From contig NZ_LWAE01000011.1 in NCBI RefSeq assembly GCF_001623875.1, forward strand, positions 54,300 to 118,299: a DNA stretch of 64,000 nucleotides, written 5' to 3'. Position numbers and translations under genes: made by a program. This DNA comes from Clostridium magnum DSM 2767. Its GTDB lineage: Bacteria > Bacillota > Clostridia > Clostridiales > Clostridiaceae. The notes below the pieces were generated by a model. The model did no database searches, was not told where the DNA came from, and saw nothing but the letters and a program-made list of their open reading frames with translations. Positions within the stretch are counted from its first letter, which is position 1. Every line of letters starts with the position of its first letter. Of the stretch, positions 17,073 to 23,847 are shown one piece after another.

Positions 17073-17256
17073 AATGAAGTGGAAACTTGAATAAGATGGG
17101 GTTTCAAACCCCACCTGATTCCTAGTTGAACGAATCCAGGGACGCAGCCACTCTTTACTCCCTATTTGAGAAAAGCAGAGAGTCCAAATCTATGATTTGG
17201 TGCGAATCGCTTTCACACCGTGCGTAGGGAGTATTAGAGTGGGTAGTCATCGGATA
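17073..17256 (+). repeat. Right inverted copy of the structured repeat
   Basis: It matches the left copy (13288-13424) in opposite orientation: a hairpin with a TGGGGT/ACCCCA core, TTGAACGAATCCAGGGACG, the stem CCACTCTTTACTCCCT paired with AGGGAGTATTAGAGTGG, and GTAGTCATCGGATAAA. It carries an extra loop of about 65 nt, containing its own hairpin CCAAATC/GATTTGG, where the left copy has a short loop. Compared with the left copy, the stem changes G-C to A-T and A-T to T-A at paired positions. Confidence 0.65.
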
Positions 17257-17263
17257 AAAAAAT

Positions 17264-17283
17264 AGGTGCTAGAGATAGCACCT
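17264..17283 (+). terminator. Short terminator hairpin after the right repeat
   Basis: AGGTGCT-AGAGAT-AGCACCT followed by ATT. The identical hairpin follows the partial repeat copy at 4178-4197. Confidence 0.55.
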
Positions 17284-17367
17284 ATTGAAATAGGAGCGTC
17301 ATCATCATATTTTAATTTTATTTTTTCAGTTGTTACACTAAATAAGAATAATGTATCTTAATTATTC

Positions 17368-17859
17368 TTACTTTTTTATAATTGGTATCCATATTTCGCT
17401 TTTAAAAGTTGGTGAAGTTACATCTTTATTCTCGTTCCATAAGATTTCTGGTCCTTTTGTTTGTTCATAGTTTGAAGATGGAAACCATTCAGAATAGATG
17501 CGTCCCCAAACATTTTGCAGAGTATCTGGAAACGGACCTACCGCTTCAAATACAGCCCATGTTGAGGGAGAAACTTCAAGTTGTGATAGGTTATCTGGAC
17601 ACTCTTTTGTTGTTGCTACACCTATATAATGGTCAAGCTCTCCTTTTTCCTCCATTCGTCCTTCTGAAAAATTTACAGACGCACTTATTAGTCCCATTGG
17701 CTCTATGTTAGATAGTTTTTTGAGTTTATTAATAGTTTCAACTGTTAAACTTTGCCACATTGCAGCAATTTCTGGATTTACTCCATTGAAAATTATAGGT
17801 ACCCTTTTCTTAATGCCAATTATACGAAATCCTTCTTTTTCTTCAATTCTATAGTTCAT
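17368..17859 (-). CDS. GyrI-like small-molecule-binding domain protein (half of a split AraC regulator)
   Basis: A 163-residue GyrI-like (SOUL/AraC effector) domain beginning MNYRIEEKEGFRIIGIKKRVP and containing NPEIAAMWQSL, both typical of the C-terminal half of AraC-GyrI regulators. In full-length relatives this segment directly follows the AraC domain. The matching AraC half is at 19693-20073 on the same strand, beyond an IS110 element. Here the segment has its own AGGAGG site 6 nt upstream and an in-frame stop just before its ATG, so it can be translated alone. It may bind hydrophobic ligands as a free-standing protein. Whether it was ever fused is inference. Confidence 0.78.
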   Translation of the reverse strand: MNYRIEEKEGFRIIGIKKRVPIIFNGVNPEIAAMWQSLTVETINKLKKLSNIEPMGLISASVNFSEGRMEEKGELDHYIGVATTKECPDNLSQLEVSPSTWAVFEAVGPFPDTLQNVWGRIYSEWFPSSNYEQTKGPEILWNENKDVTSPTFKSEIWIPIIKK

Positions 17860-17877
17860 TTCATTTCCTCCTCGTAT

Positions 17878-17917
17878 AATAAGTTTATAGCAGTTATTTA
17901 CTGCCTATAAACTTATT
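17878..17917. other. Hairpin at the left edge of the IS110 element
   Basis: ATAAGTTTATAG-CAG pairs with CTG-C-CTATAAACTTAT around a 7-nt loop, giving a 15-bp stem with one bulge, followed on the plus strand by a T-rich run. It may be a plus-strand terminator. It could also have been the hairpin targeted by the element, since some IS110/IS1111 elements insert at inverted repeats. Confidence 0.5.
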
Positions 17918-17944
17918 TATTTTTTATATTTTGTATAGATTAAG

Positions 17945-18300
17945 AAAGCATCTCAATTTTTCTAGTGGGGATTCTCCCAATTCAGTATTGCTGATTCTTA
18001 TACTTTCCGATCTATACTGTTTTAACCTACTATTTATTAAAGGATTTTCTAATGCTAAAATAGTCATAACGGAACTTTAGCGAAGGTTACTGCTGTATTC
18101 CTCCTGCAAAACACATTGTGTTATTGCCTGTAAAGCTTGCAGCCTGACCAAAGTATCATATTCTGCTTACACAAATGTTGCATCTCCTTTCGCAGCCACC
18201 AGCAAGGTTTTGCGTCTGGATGAATGCTAATTACGCGAGGTTGCAGTTAGTACTTTGGATTAGGATAATCCTTTCTAATTTCCTCATTATTTTTGAAAGG
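17945..18300 (+). ncRNA. Candidate bridge RNA region of the IS110 element
   Basis: IS110-group elements encode a guide (bridge) RNA in the long left non-coding end. Here about 350 nt precede the transposase without a protein frame, and the region can form stem-loops whose large internal loops could be guide loops. One is GCAG...CTGC around 18138-18168, with an outer TGTAA/TTACA stem. Another is CGCA...TGCG around 18194-18217. The assignment rests on position and family knowledge; the loops have not been matched to target or donor sequence. Confidence 0.4.
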
Positions 18301-18310
18301 TGGTGATTTC

Positions 18311-19585
18311 ATGAAGAAATTAGATTACTTATCAACTCTATTTGTTGGTATCGATATTGGTGCGAGACAAAATGTTGTCTCTGCTATTAATTTTGAACAG
18401 GAATTCTTGATTAAGATGAAACCTGTTCCTAATACGCAATTTGGTGCAGAGCAACTTGAATCCATGCTTGTTAAGGTTTTAGAAAACAATACTTTTAAAG
18501 CTGTTATAATCGGCTTAGAATCTACTTCCTTTTATGGAGTACATATAGCCAATTTTTTATCTGCTAGTGAAAAACTTATGACTTACAAACCTTATGTTTA
18601 CTGCTTGAATCCTAAGGAAGTTGCTAACTACAAAGAATCCTTTAATTCTCTTGATAAAAATGATGGCATTGACTCTTTTGTTATTGCTGACTTTGCAAGA
18701 GTTGGCAGAATTCATATTGAACCTTGGCGTGGTTCTCAATATCTTGCTCTGCAAAGACTTACAAGGCACAGACTTCATATTGTTGAATGCTTAACTAGAG
18801 AAAAAACTTACATGTTATCCAATGTATTTCTTAAGTTCAGCGAATTTGCATTATTACAGGGAGAAGATCATCCTTTTTCTAATAAATACGGTGCTACCGC
18901 ATCTTCAATACTTACTGAATTTCTATCTTCCGAAGATATTGCAAATACATCAATTGAAGAACTTGTTGACTTCGTCAATAGAAAAAGTCGGAAAAGGATT
19001 TCTAATCCTCAGATGACTGCTGAAATTTTGCAGCAAGCTGCACGTAATTCATACCGTCTTGATAAATGTTTGTATGAGCCATTAACAACCTCTATTGCTT
19101 GTTCTTTCAACTGTATTCAGGCTTTTGATAAAGAACTTAAAGGTATTAACAAAGCCATTGAAAAAGCTGTTATGGGAATGAATCCTGTGGAATACAAAAT
19201 ATTAATGTCTATTCCTGGTTTTGGCCCTGTTTACTCCAGTGGCATTCTTGCTGAATTAGGAAGTGTGCATGCATTTCCTAGTAATGATGCTATTGCTAAA
19301 TACGCTGGCATCGTGTGGAAAGAAAATCAATCTGGAGGTTTTAAAGCTGAAAATACACCTATGAACAAAGCTGGTAACCGTTATTTACGCTATTATCTCA
19401 TAGAAGCTGCAGGAAGTGTTGTTTGCCATATTCCTGAATATCAAGAGTTCTATCAGAAGAAATTTGCTGAAGTAACTACACATCAGCACAAACGAGCACT
19501 CGCGCTAACATCTCGTAAACTTATTCGTATGATTTTTGGATTGCTGGCTAAAAATCAGCTCTACTCTTCAAATAGAGTAGATTAA
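18311..19585 (+). CDS. IS110-family DEDD transposase
   Basis: A 424-residue recombinase. The N-terminal RuvC-like DEDD domain shows VGIDIGARQNVVS (first Asp), IIGLESTSFYG (Glu) and KNDGIDSFVIADFARVGR (Asp pair). The C-terminal Transposase_20 domain shows IPGFGPVYSSGILAELG and the serine-containing SGGFKAENTPMNKAGNRYLR. The start at 18311 follows AAGGTGGTGA by about 7 nt; an earlier in-frame TTG is less likely. The gene is full length and looks intact, so the element may still be active. Confidence 0.93.
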   Translation: MKKLDYLSTLFVGIDIGARQNVVSAINFEQEFLIKMKPVPNTQFGAEQLESMLVKVLENNTFKAVIIGLESTSFYGVHIANFLSASEKLMTYKPYVYCLNPKEVANYKESFNSLDKNDGIDSFVIADFARVGRIHIEPWRGSQYLALQRLTRHRLHIVECLTREKTYMLSNVFLKFSEFALLQGEDHPFSNKYGATASSILTEFLSSEDIANTSIEELVDFVNRKSRKRISNPQMTAEILQQAARNSYRLDKCLYEPLTTSIACSFNCIQAFDKELKGINKAIEKAVMGMNPVEYKILMSIPGFGPVYSSGILAELGSVHAFPSNDAIAKYAGIVWKENQSGGFKAENTPMNKAGNRYLRYYLIEAAGSVVCHIPEYQEFYQKKFAEVTTHQHKRALALTSRKLIRMIFGLLAKNQLYSSNRVD

Positions 19586-19692
19586 TCTATATAAATTATA
19601 CGAACATACTTTCTCATTGGACTGTATGTTTATTAAGGTTACCCATTTTTAAAGAAATCATTTGATTTTCTTTTCATTTTGTTCTTGACATA

Positions 19693-20073
19693 TTACCAAA
19701 TTGCTTTAATTGATAATTGAAAAGTCATTGGTGGATAGGCTTTTAATGATTTACCATTGTACCGAGCCTCTGATGGTGTTATCCCATGCAAACTTTGAAA
19801 CGCTCTTGTAAAAGAGTCTGGTGACTTGTATCCATACTTAATGGCCAAGTCAATTATCCTTATATTACTATTATTAAGTTCAAAGGCTGCAACAGTAAGA
19901 CGTCTGCGACGAATGTACTCGGACAGCGAAGCACCTGCAAGGAAAGAAAACATTCTTTGAAAATGATATTCCGAGCAAAATGCCAACCTTGCTACTTCTT
20001 TAAAATCAATTTCACCATCAAGATTTTCTTCAATATAATTTAATGCATCATTCATTCTTTTTAACGAATCCAT
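19693..20073 (-). pseudogene. AraC-type DNA-binding domain, truncated by the IS110 element
   Basis: The 126-residue frame is a complete two-HTH AraC domain (GEIDFKEVARLAFCSEYHFQRMF and IRIIDLAIKYGYKSPDSFTRAFQSLHG) that ends PPMTFQLSIKAIW. In AraC-GyrI regulators the residues PPMTFQLSIKG mark the end of the AraC half, directly before the GyrI-like domain. Here the sequence changes after SIK at the insertion sequence and stops at once. The matching GyrI-like half is on the far side of the element. The fragment could still bind DNA but has lost its sensor. A ribosome site (GAGGAGG) precedes the start. Confidence 0.75.
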
Positions 20074-20337
20074 TTTGTGACCTCCTCTCTCATCAATAGA
20101 ATATCAGAAATTATATTTGTCTATCCGACTATTACTGCACAAGTATGTAGGATTAATTCATTATCATACATACTTATTAGTTATGTCGTATTCTCTAAAA
20201 AATTATGTCATAGTAAAAAGGCATAAAGTTACCTTAATTCGTAGTTTTCTTAATATTATAAAACACTATTTAAATATAAATAAAAGTAGTAATTATCAGT
20301 GAAATTAGATTAAGGAATTGCATATAAGCTCCTTAGT

Positions 20338-21246
20338 CTATTTTTTCTGCATACTAGATTTAGTATTCTTTTTTAATAATACAAGCTCCTTTAAAGCTTC
20401 CATCGGTGATGACATCCACTTGTTTACATGATATACCATTTTAGCATGTATCAAAATATTATCAGTTTCTACTGGAAGTATCACAAGCTCACCATTTTTA
20501 ATTTCCTTATCAACCGCTATTCTTGGCAAAAAGCTTATACCTAGACCTTCTTTAACGCATTGTTTTATGGCCTCTATACTGCCAAGTTCCATAATAGCGT
20601 CCACTTGCACATTTAGTTTTTTAAATAGCTTTTTCAATTCCATGGTGTAACCACTTTCAGATTCAACAAGAATAAATGATTGATTTTCCAGTTCATCCAT
20701 AGCAATTTTCTTAAAAGTAGAAAAAGGATGGTCTGGTGATGCAACAAAAACAGTGGAATCATCAAAAATATCAATTTGAAAAAGATCCTTTCTCTTAGAT
20801 TCATCATGGAGACTAAATGCAACATCAACAATATTTTTCTCAAGTAGTTCATGAAATTCAAGACAATCTGCCATTTTCAGTATTATCCGAACCTTAGGGT
20901 AAATTTTAGTATATTCTTTAAGCAGTGGTGGAAGCCAAAAGGCACATAAAGTTTCTGCAGCGCCTATCCTTAAGTCACCGTGAACTTTTTCACCTTTATT
21001 GAATAATTCATGTATTTCTTCAGCATCTTGGAGCATTTTCTGGGCTGGGGAAATTAACTTATTTCCTTCTTCATTCAAAAATACTTTTTTACCAATCCGT
21101 TCAAAAAGCTTTACACCAAGTTCCTGTTCCAAATTTCTTATATGGTCTGAAACAGTAGACTGAGAATAATTAAGTTCTTCAGCGGCTGCTCTAAAATTCA
21201 GCAATCTTGCTAATACAATAAATGTTTGAAGTTGTTTAACATCCAA
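20338..21246 (-). CDS. LysR-family regulator
   Basis: A 302-residue LysR protein. The N-terminal winged helix has the canonical sequence FIVLARLLNFRAAAEELNYSQSTVSDHIRNLE, followed by a periplasmic-binding-like effector domain (DLRIGAAETLCAFWLPPLL, GLGISFLPRIAV). It is divergent from a two-gene unit (Fe-S protein and metallo-beta-lactamase-fold protein), with 145 bp between. The dyad ATAGAAATAATCGACTTATC around 21280 could be part of its binding site. The effector is unknown. Confidence 0.9.
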   Translation of the reverse strand: MDVKQLQTFIVLARLLNFRAAAEELNYSQSTVSDHIRNLEQELGVKLFERIGKKVFLNEEGNKLISPAQKMLQDAEEIHELFNKGEKVHGDLRIGAAETLCAFWLPPLLKEYTKIYPKVRIILKMADCLEFHELLEKNIVDVAFSLHDESKRKDLFQIDIFDDSTVFVASPDHPFSTFKKIAMDELENQSFILVESESGYTMELKKLFKKLNVQVDAIMELGSIEAIKQCVKEGLGISFLPRIAVDKEIKNGELVILPVETDNILIHAKMVYHVNKWMSSPMEALKELVLLKKNTKSSMQKK

Positions 21247-21391
21247 GAAATCACCACCAATCGTAAAATGCGATTAAATTGATAGAAATAATCGACTTAT
21301 CAATATATATTTTTTATGATACTCTTGTATAAAATACAGTTCAAGTTAATTTTTCATAAGCTAGTAAAAAATAAGAAAGGGCTGAAGCAAA

Positions 21392-22057
21392 GTGATAAAT
21401 AAAATTAAAAATTTGACTTATTCATTAGGTGCTGACGTATGTGGGATTGGAAGTATAGATAGATTTAAAGAGGCACCAAAAGGATTTCATCCACTAGATA
21501 TTTATTCTGAAGCAAAATCAGTTGTATCAATTGGAAAACATTTTTCAGCAAGCTTGTTTGATGCAAATACTAAAGCTCCTTATACATTTGTAAAAAATAA
21601 AATAGTTCAACTATTAGATGATATTTCTATTAATCTTACTTTTTATATTGAATCACAAGGTTACAAGGCAATACCTATTCCAGCAGATGAACCTTATGAA
21701 TATTGGGATTCTGAAAATAAACATGGTAGAGGAATATTATCACTAAAACATGCAGCTGAAGCATGTGGTATAGGCTGTATTGGGAAAAACACCTTATTAA
21801 TAAATGAAAAATACGGTAATAGACTTTATTTTGGAGCAGTAATTACAAATATGGAGTTAACCTCAGATACTTTAGCACGGAACTTATGTACTGAAAGCTG
21901 CAACATTTGTTTAAAATCATGTCCTCAATCTGCATTAGATGGTATTACAATAGATCAAAAAAAATGTAGACAAGTATGTGCTACTTCAACACCCGGTGGA
22001 GGATTTATATATTCATGTAATACTTGTAGAGAAGTATGCCCATTTTCAAAAATATAA
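21392..22057 (+). CDS. Epoxyqueuosine reductase-like [4Fe-4S] protein
   Basis: A 221-residue protein related to the QueG family: an N-terminal cobalamin-reductase-like part (SLGADVCGIGSIDRF, SVVSIGKHFS) and a C-terminal pair of ferredoxin-like clusters with CNICLKSCPQSAL and CNTCREVCPFSK. It is much shorter than true QueG (above 300 residues) and lacks the C-terminal HEAT-like part, so a role in tRNA queuosine synthesis is unlikely. It starts at GTG; AGAAAGG lies 11 nt upstream. It is followed 19 bp later by a metallo-beta-lactamase-fold gene and faces a LysR regulator. A reductive dehalogenase-like or other corrinoid-linked role is possible but unproven. Confidence 0.78.
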   Translation: MINKIKNLTYSLGADVCGIGSIDRFKEAPKGFHPLDIYSEAKSVVSIGKHFSASLFDANTKAPYTFVKNKIVQLLDDISINLTFYIESQGYKAIPIPADEPYEYWDSENKHGRGILSLKHAAEACGIGCIGKNTLLINEKYGNRLYFGAVITNMELTSDTLARNLCTESCNICLKSCPQSALDGITIDQKKCRQVCATSTPGGGFIYSCNTCREVCPFSKI

Positions 22058-22076
22058 ATAAGACATGGGGGAGAAA

Positions 22077-22883
22077 ATGAAAATAAAAGTCTTAGTAGAT
22101 AATAATACATACATTGACCAATATTATTATGGTGAACCAGCTGTTTCATATTATATTGAAGATAACGATATTAAGCTGCTTTTGGATGTAGGATATTCTG
22201 ATTTATTTATAAGAAATGCAAATGCATTAGGTATAGACTTAGAAAACATAAGTACTATTGTCATTTCTCATGGTCACGATGATCATACAAGAGGGCTAAA
22301 ATACTATTTTGAGCAAAACTGTAAAAAGAATATTAATATTGTTGCTCATCCAGATGCATTTAAAGAAAAAATAGTGGACAATCTAAAAATTTGTTCTCCT
22401 ATTTTGGAAGGGGAATTAAAGGAAAAGTGTAATTTAATTCTCTCGAGAAAGCCCTTTAAAGTTAGTGAACATATAACTTTTTTAGGGGAAATACCTCAAG
22501 CAAATAATTTCGAAAGTAGAAAAGCCATTGGTAAACAAATTGCTGAAGGGACTGCAGTTGATGATTATGTAATGGATGATACAGCACTGGTATATAAAAA
22601 TGAAAAGGGAATCTACATAATCACTGGCTGCTCCCACAGCGGCATATGCAACATAATAGAGTATGCAAAAGAGGTATGTAAGGAGAACAGAGTACTAGGA
22701 GTTATAGGAGGATTTCATTTATTTGAGGTTAACGAAAGGGTTAACAAAACCGTTCAGTATCTAAAAGAGAATAACTTAAAAGAGTTATATCCTTGCCACT
22801 GCACCTCCTTTGCTGTTAGAGCAGAAATACACAAAGTCTTGCCTGTGAGGGAAGTTGGAGTGGGATTAGAAATAGTTTGGTAA
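22077..22883 (+). CDS. Metallo-beta-lactamase-fold hydrolase (dihydropterin synthase-like subgroup)
   Basis: A 268-residue MBL-fold protein of the group annotated as 7,8-dihydropterin-6-yl-methyl-aminobenzene phosphate synthase-like. The metal motif is ISHGHDDHTRGL. Later ligands are visible in IITGCSHSGICNII and GVIGGFHLF, and the protein ends with YPCHCTS. GGGGGAG sits just before the ATG at 22077; an ATG at 22065 overlaps that site. It is probably co-transcribed with the upstream Fe-S gene under LysR control. The substrate is unknown. Confidence 0.82.
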   Translation: MKIKVLVDNNTYIDQYYYGEPAVSYYIEDNDIKLLLDVGYSDLFIRNANALGIDLENISTIVISHGHDDHTRGLKYYFEQNCKKNINIVAHPDAFKEKIVDNLKICSPILEGELKEKCNLILSRKPFKVSEHITFLGEIPQANNFESRKAIGKQIAEGTAVDDYVMDDTALVYKNEKGIYIITGCSHSGICNIIEYAKEVCKENRVLGVIGGFHLFEVNERVNKTVQYLKENNLKELYPCHCTSFAVRAEIHKVLPVREVGVGLEIVW

Positions 22884-22901
22884 AATAAAGGCGACTCTAT
22901 G

Positions 22902-22930
22902 AAAAAAACAGGAGAAATATCCTGTTTTTT
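22902..22930. terminator. Bidirectional terminator between convergent genes
   Basis: AAAAAACAGGA/TCCTGTTTTTT forms an 11-bp stem with a short loop, with As on one side and Ts on the other. It serves both the MBL gene and the convergent MerR gene, whose stop codon overlaps it. Confidence 0.85.
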
Positions 22931-23748
22931 TAAATATGATGCATTACTTGAAGCTCCATAAAATAACCATACTTAGAGGATACAGATACATCAACCATTT
23001 TTGATACTAAAAATGCTGTATCGTCTATTCTTATATCCTTGATACTTGCATATCTAGTTAAAACTTTTAATGCAGTGACTGTATTTTCTTCTGAATAGAG
23101 AAAAGGTTGAGTAATATAACGGCCTTCACGGATAGTTTTTGATTTTAATTCAGGTATTTTTTTATCAGAGAATATACCAAATCCCTTTACATTTAAATTC
23201 TGTGTTTTCGTATATTCCGATAAAGAAAATAATAAGCACATTGTATTATTTTCCTTACTATTTAGAGTAATAATATTACTAATATTTCGAGTCACATATT
23301 TATCAATATCATAAATAGAGGTGTCTAGTTCAATATAGTAAAGATTGCGGCTCATAAGATATTGCTCGTACATTTCAATTTTCTCAGGAGATTCCTTTTT
23401 ATATTTAATATCAGCAATCAAGGTGTCAGTTAGCTGTTTTGAGTATTCAAGAGCAGCTATTTTTTCATGTAACTGATTGCTGTGACACTCTAAAAGAGTT
23501 AATAATTTACTATTATCTTTATCCTCATCTAATAATTTTTTCACATCTTCCAGTGGAATACACAATGTTTTGTTTAAATAGCGAATAACATCAATGATAA
23601 AAAATTGATCATAACTAAAATAGCGATATTTAGTATCGGGATCTATATAGCTAGGTTTTAGCAGGTTTAGCTGATCATAATGTCGTAATGTTTTAGCTGA
23701 TATCTTTAGAAAACGAGCCACTTCACCGATTGTATATAAATTTGTCAT
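22930..23748 (-). CDS. MerR-family regulator with GyrI-like effector domain
   Basis: A 272-residue regulator. The N-terminal MerR winged helix reads YTIGEVARFLKISAKTLRHYDQ, then a coiled-coil dimer helix (about 75-120), then a GyrI-like effector domain as in BmrR/TipA-type multidrug sensors. The ATG at 23748 lies 10 nt after GGAG; a GTG at 23757 is too close to that site. It is divergent from a three-gene redox operon, and the operon promoter (23767-23797) has the long spacer and central dyad of MerR-activated promoters. I infer that it activates that operon, probably in response to a hydrophobic compound. Confidence 0.9.
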   Translation of the reverse strand: MTNLYTIGEVARFLKISAKTLRHYDQLNLLKPSYIDPDTKYRYFSYDQFFIIDVIRYLNKTLCIPLEDVKKLLDEDKDNSKLLTLLECHSNQLHEKIAALEYSKQLTDTLIADIKYKKESPEKIEMYEQYLMSRNLYYIELDTSIYDIDKYVTRNISNIITLNSKENNTMCLLFSLSEYTKTQNLNVKGFGIFSDKKIPELKSKTIREGRYITQPFLYSEENTVTALKVLTRYASIKDIRIDDTAFLVSKMVDVSVSSKYGYFMELQVMHHI

Positions 23749-23766
23749 TTTTTTCACACTCCGCTA

Positions 23767-23797
23767 TTGACTTTGCCCCTATGGCAAAGTTTATAGT
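23767..23797 (+). promoter_or_regulatory. MerR-type promoter with 19-bp spacer
   Basis: The -35 box TTGACT (23767-23772) and the -10 box TATAGT (23792-23797) are 19 bp apart. A dyad ACTTTGCC-CCTAT-GGCAAAGT (23770-23790) fills the spacer. An over-long spacer with a central dyad is the hallmark of promoters that MerR proteins activate by twisting the DNA. It points toward the operon starting at 23848. Confidence 0.8.
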
Positions 23798-23847
23798 TAT
23801 AGTATAAATTACGGTTTGCAAATCAGTCAAGAAATTTGGAGGTTAAT

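Larger units (their letters stand above)
17018..17367. other. Intergenic region holding the right repeat copy and a terminator
   Basis: This 350-bp gap holds a 55-bp flank also found at 4086-4135, the right copy of the structured repeat (17073-17256), a hairpin terminator (17264-17283) and about 80 bp of AT-rich sequence. I see no coding potential beyond a short open frame running through the repeat. Confidence 0.6.
17930..19695 (+). mobile_element. IS110-family insertion sequence (ends approximate)
   Basis: The element consists of a DEDD transposase gene preceded by a long non-coding left part of about 370 bp and followed by a short right part of about 110 bp. No terminal inverted repeats are visible, as is usual for IS110. 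The right boundary is placed near 19695 because the AraC domain protein loses homology there. The left boundary is placed after the hairpin at 17878-17917. Exact ends need an empty site. Confidence 0.75.
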
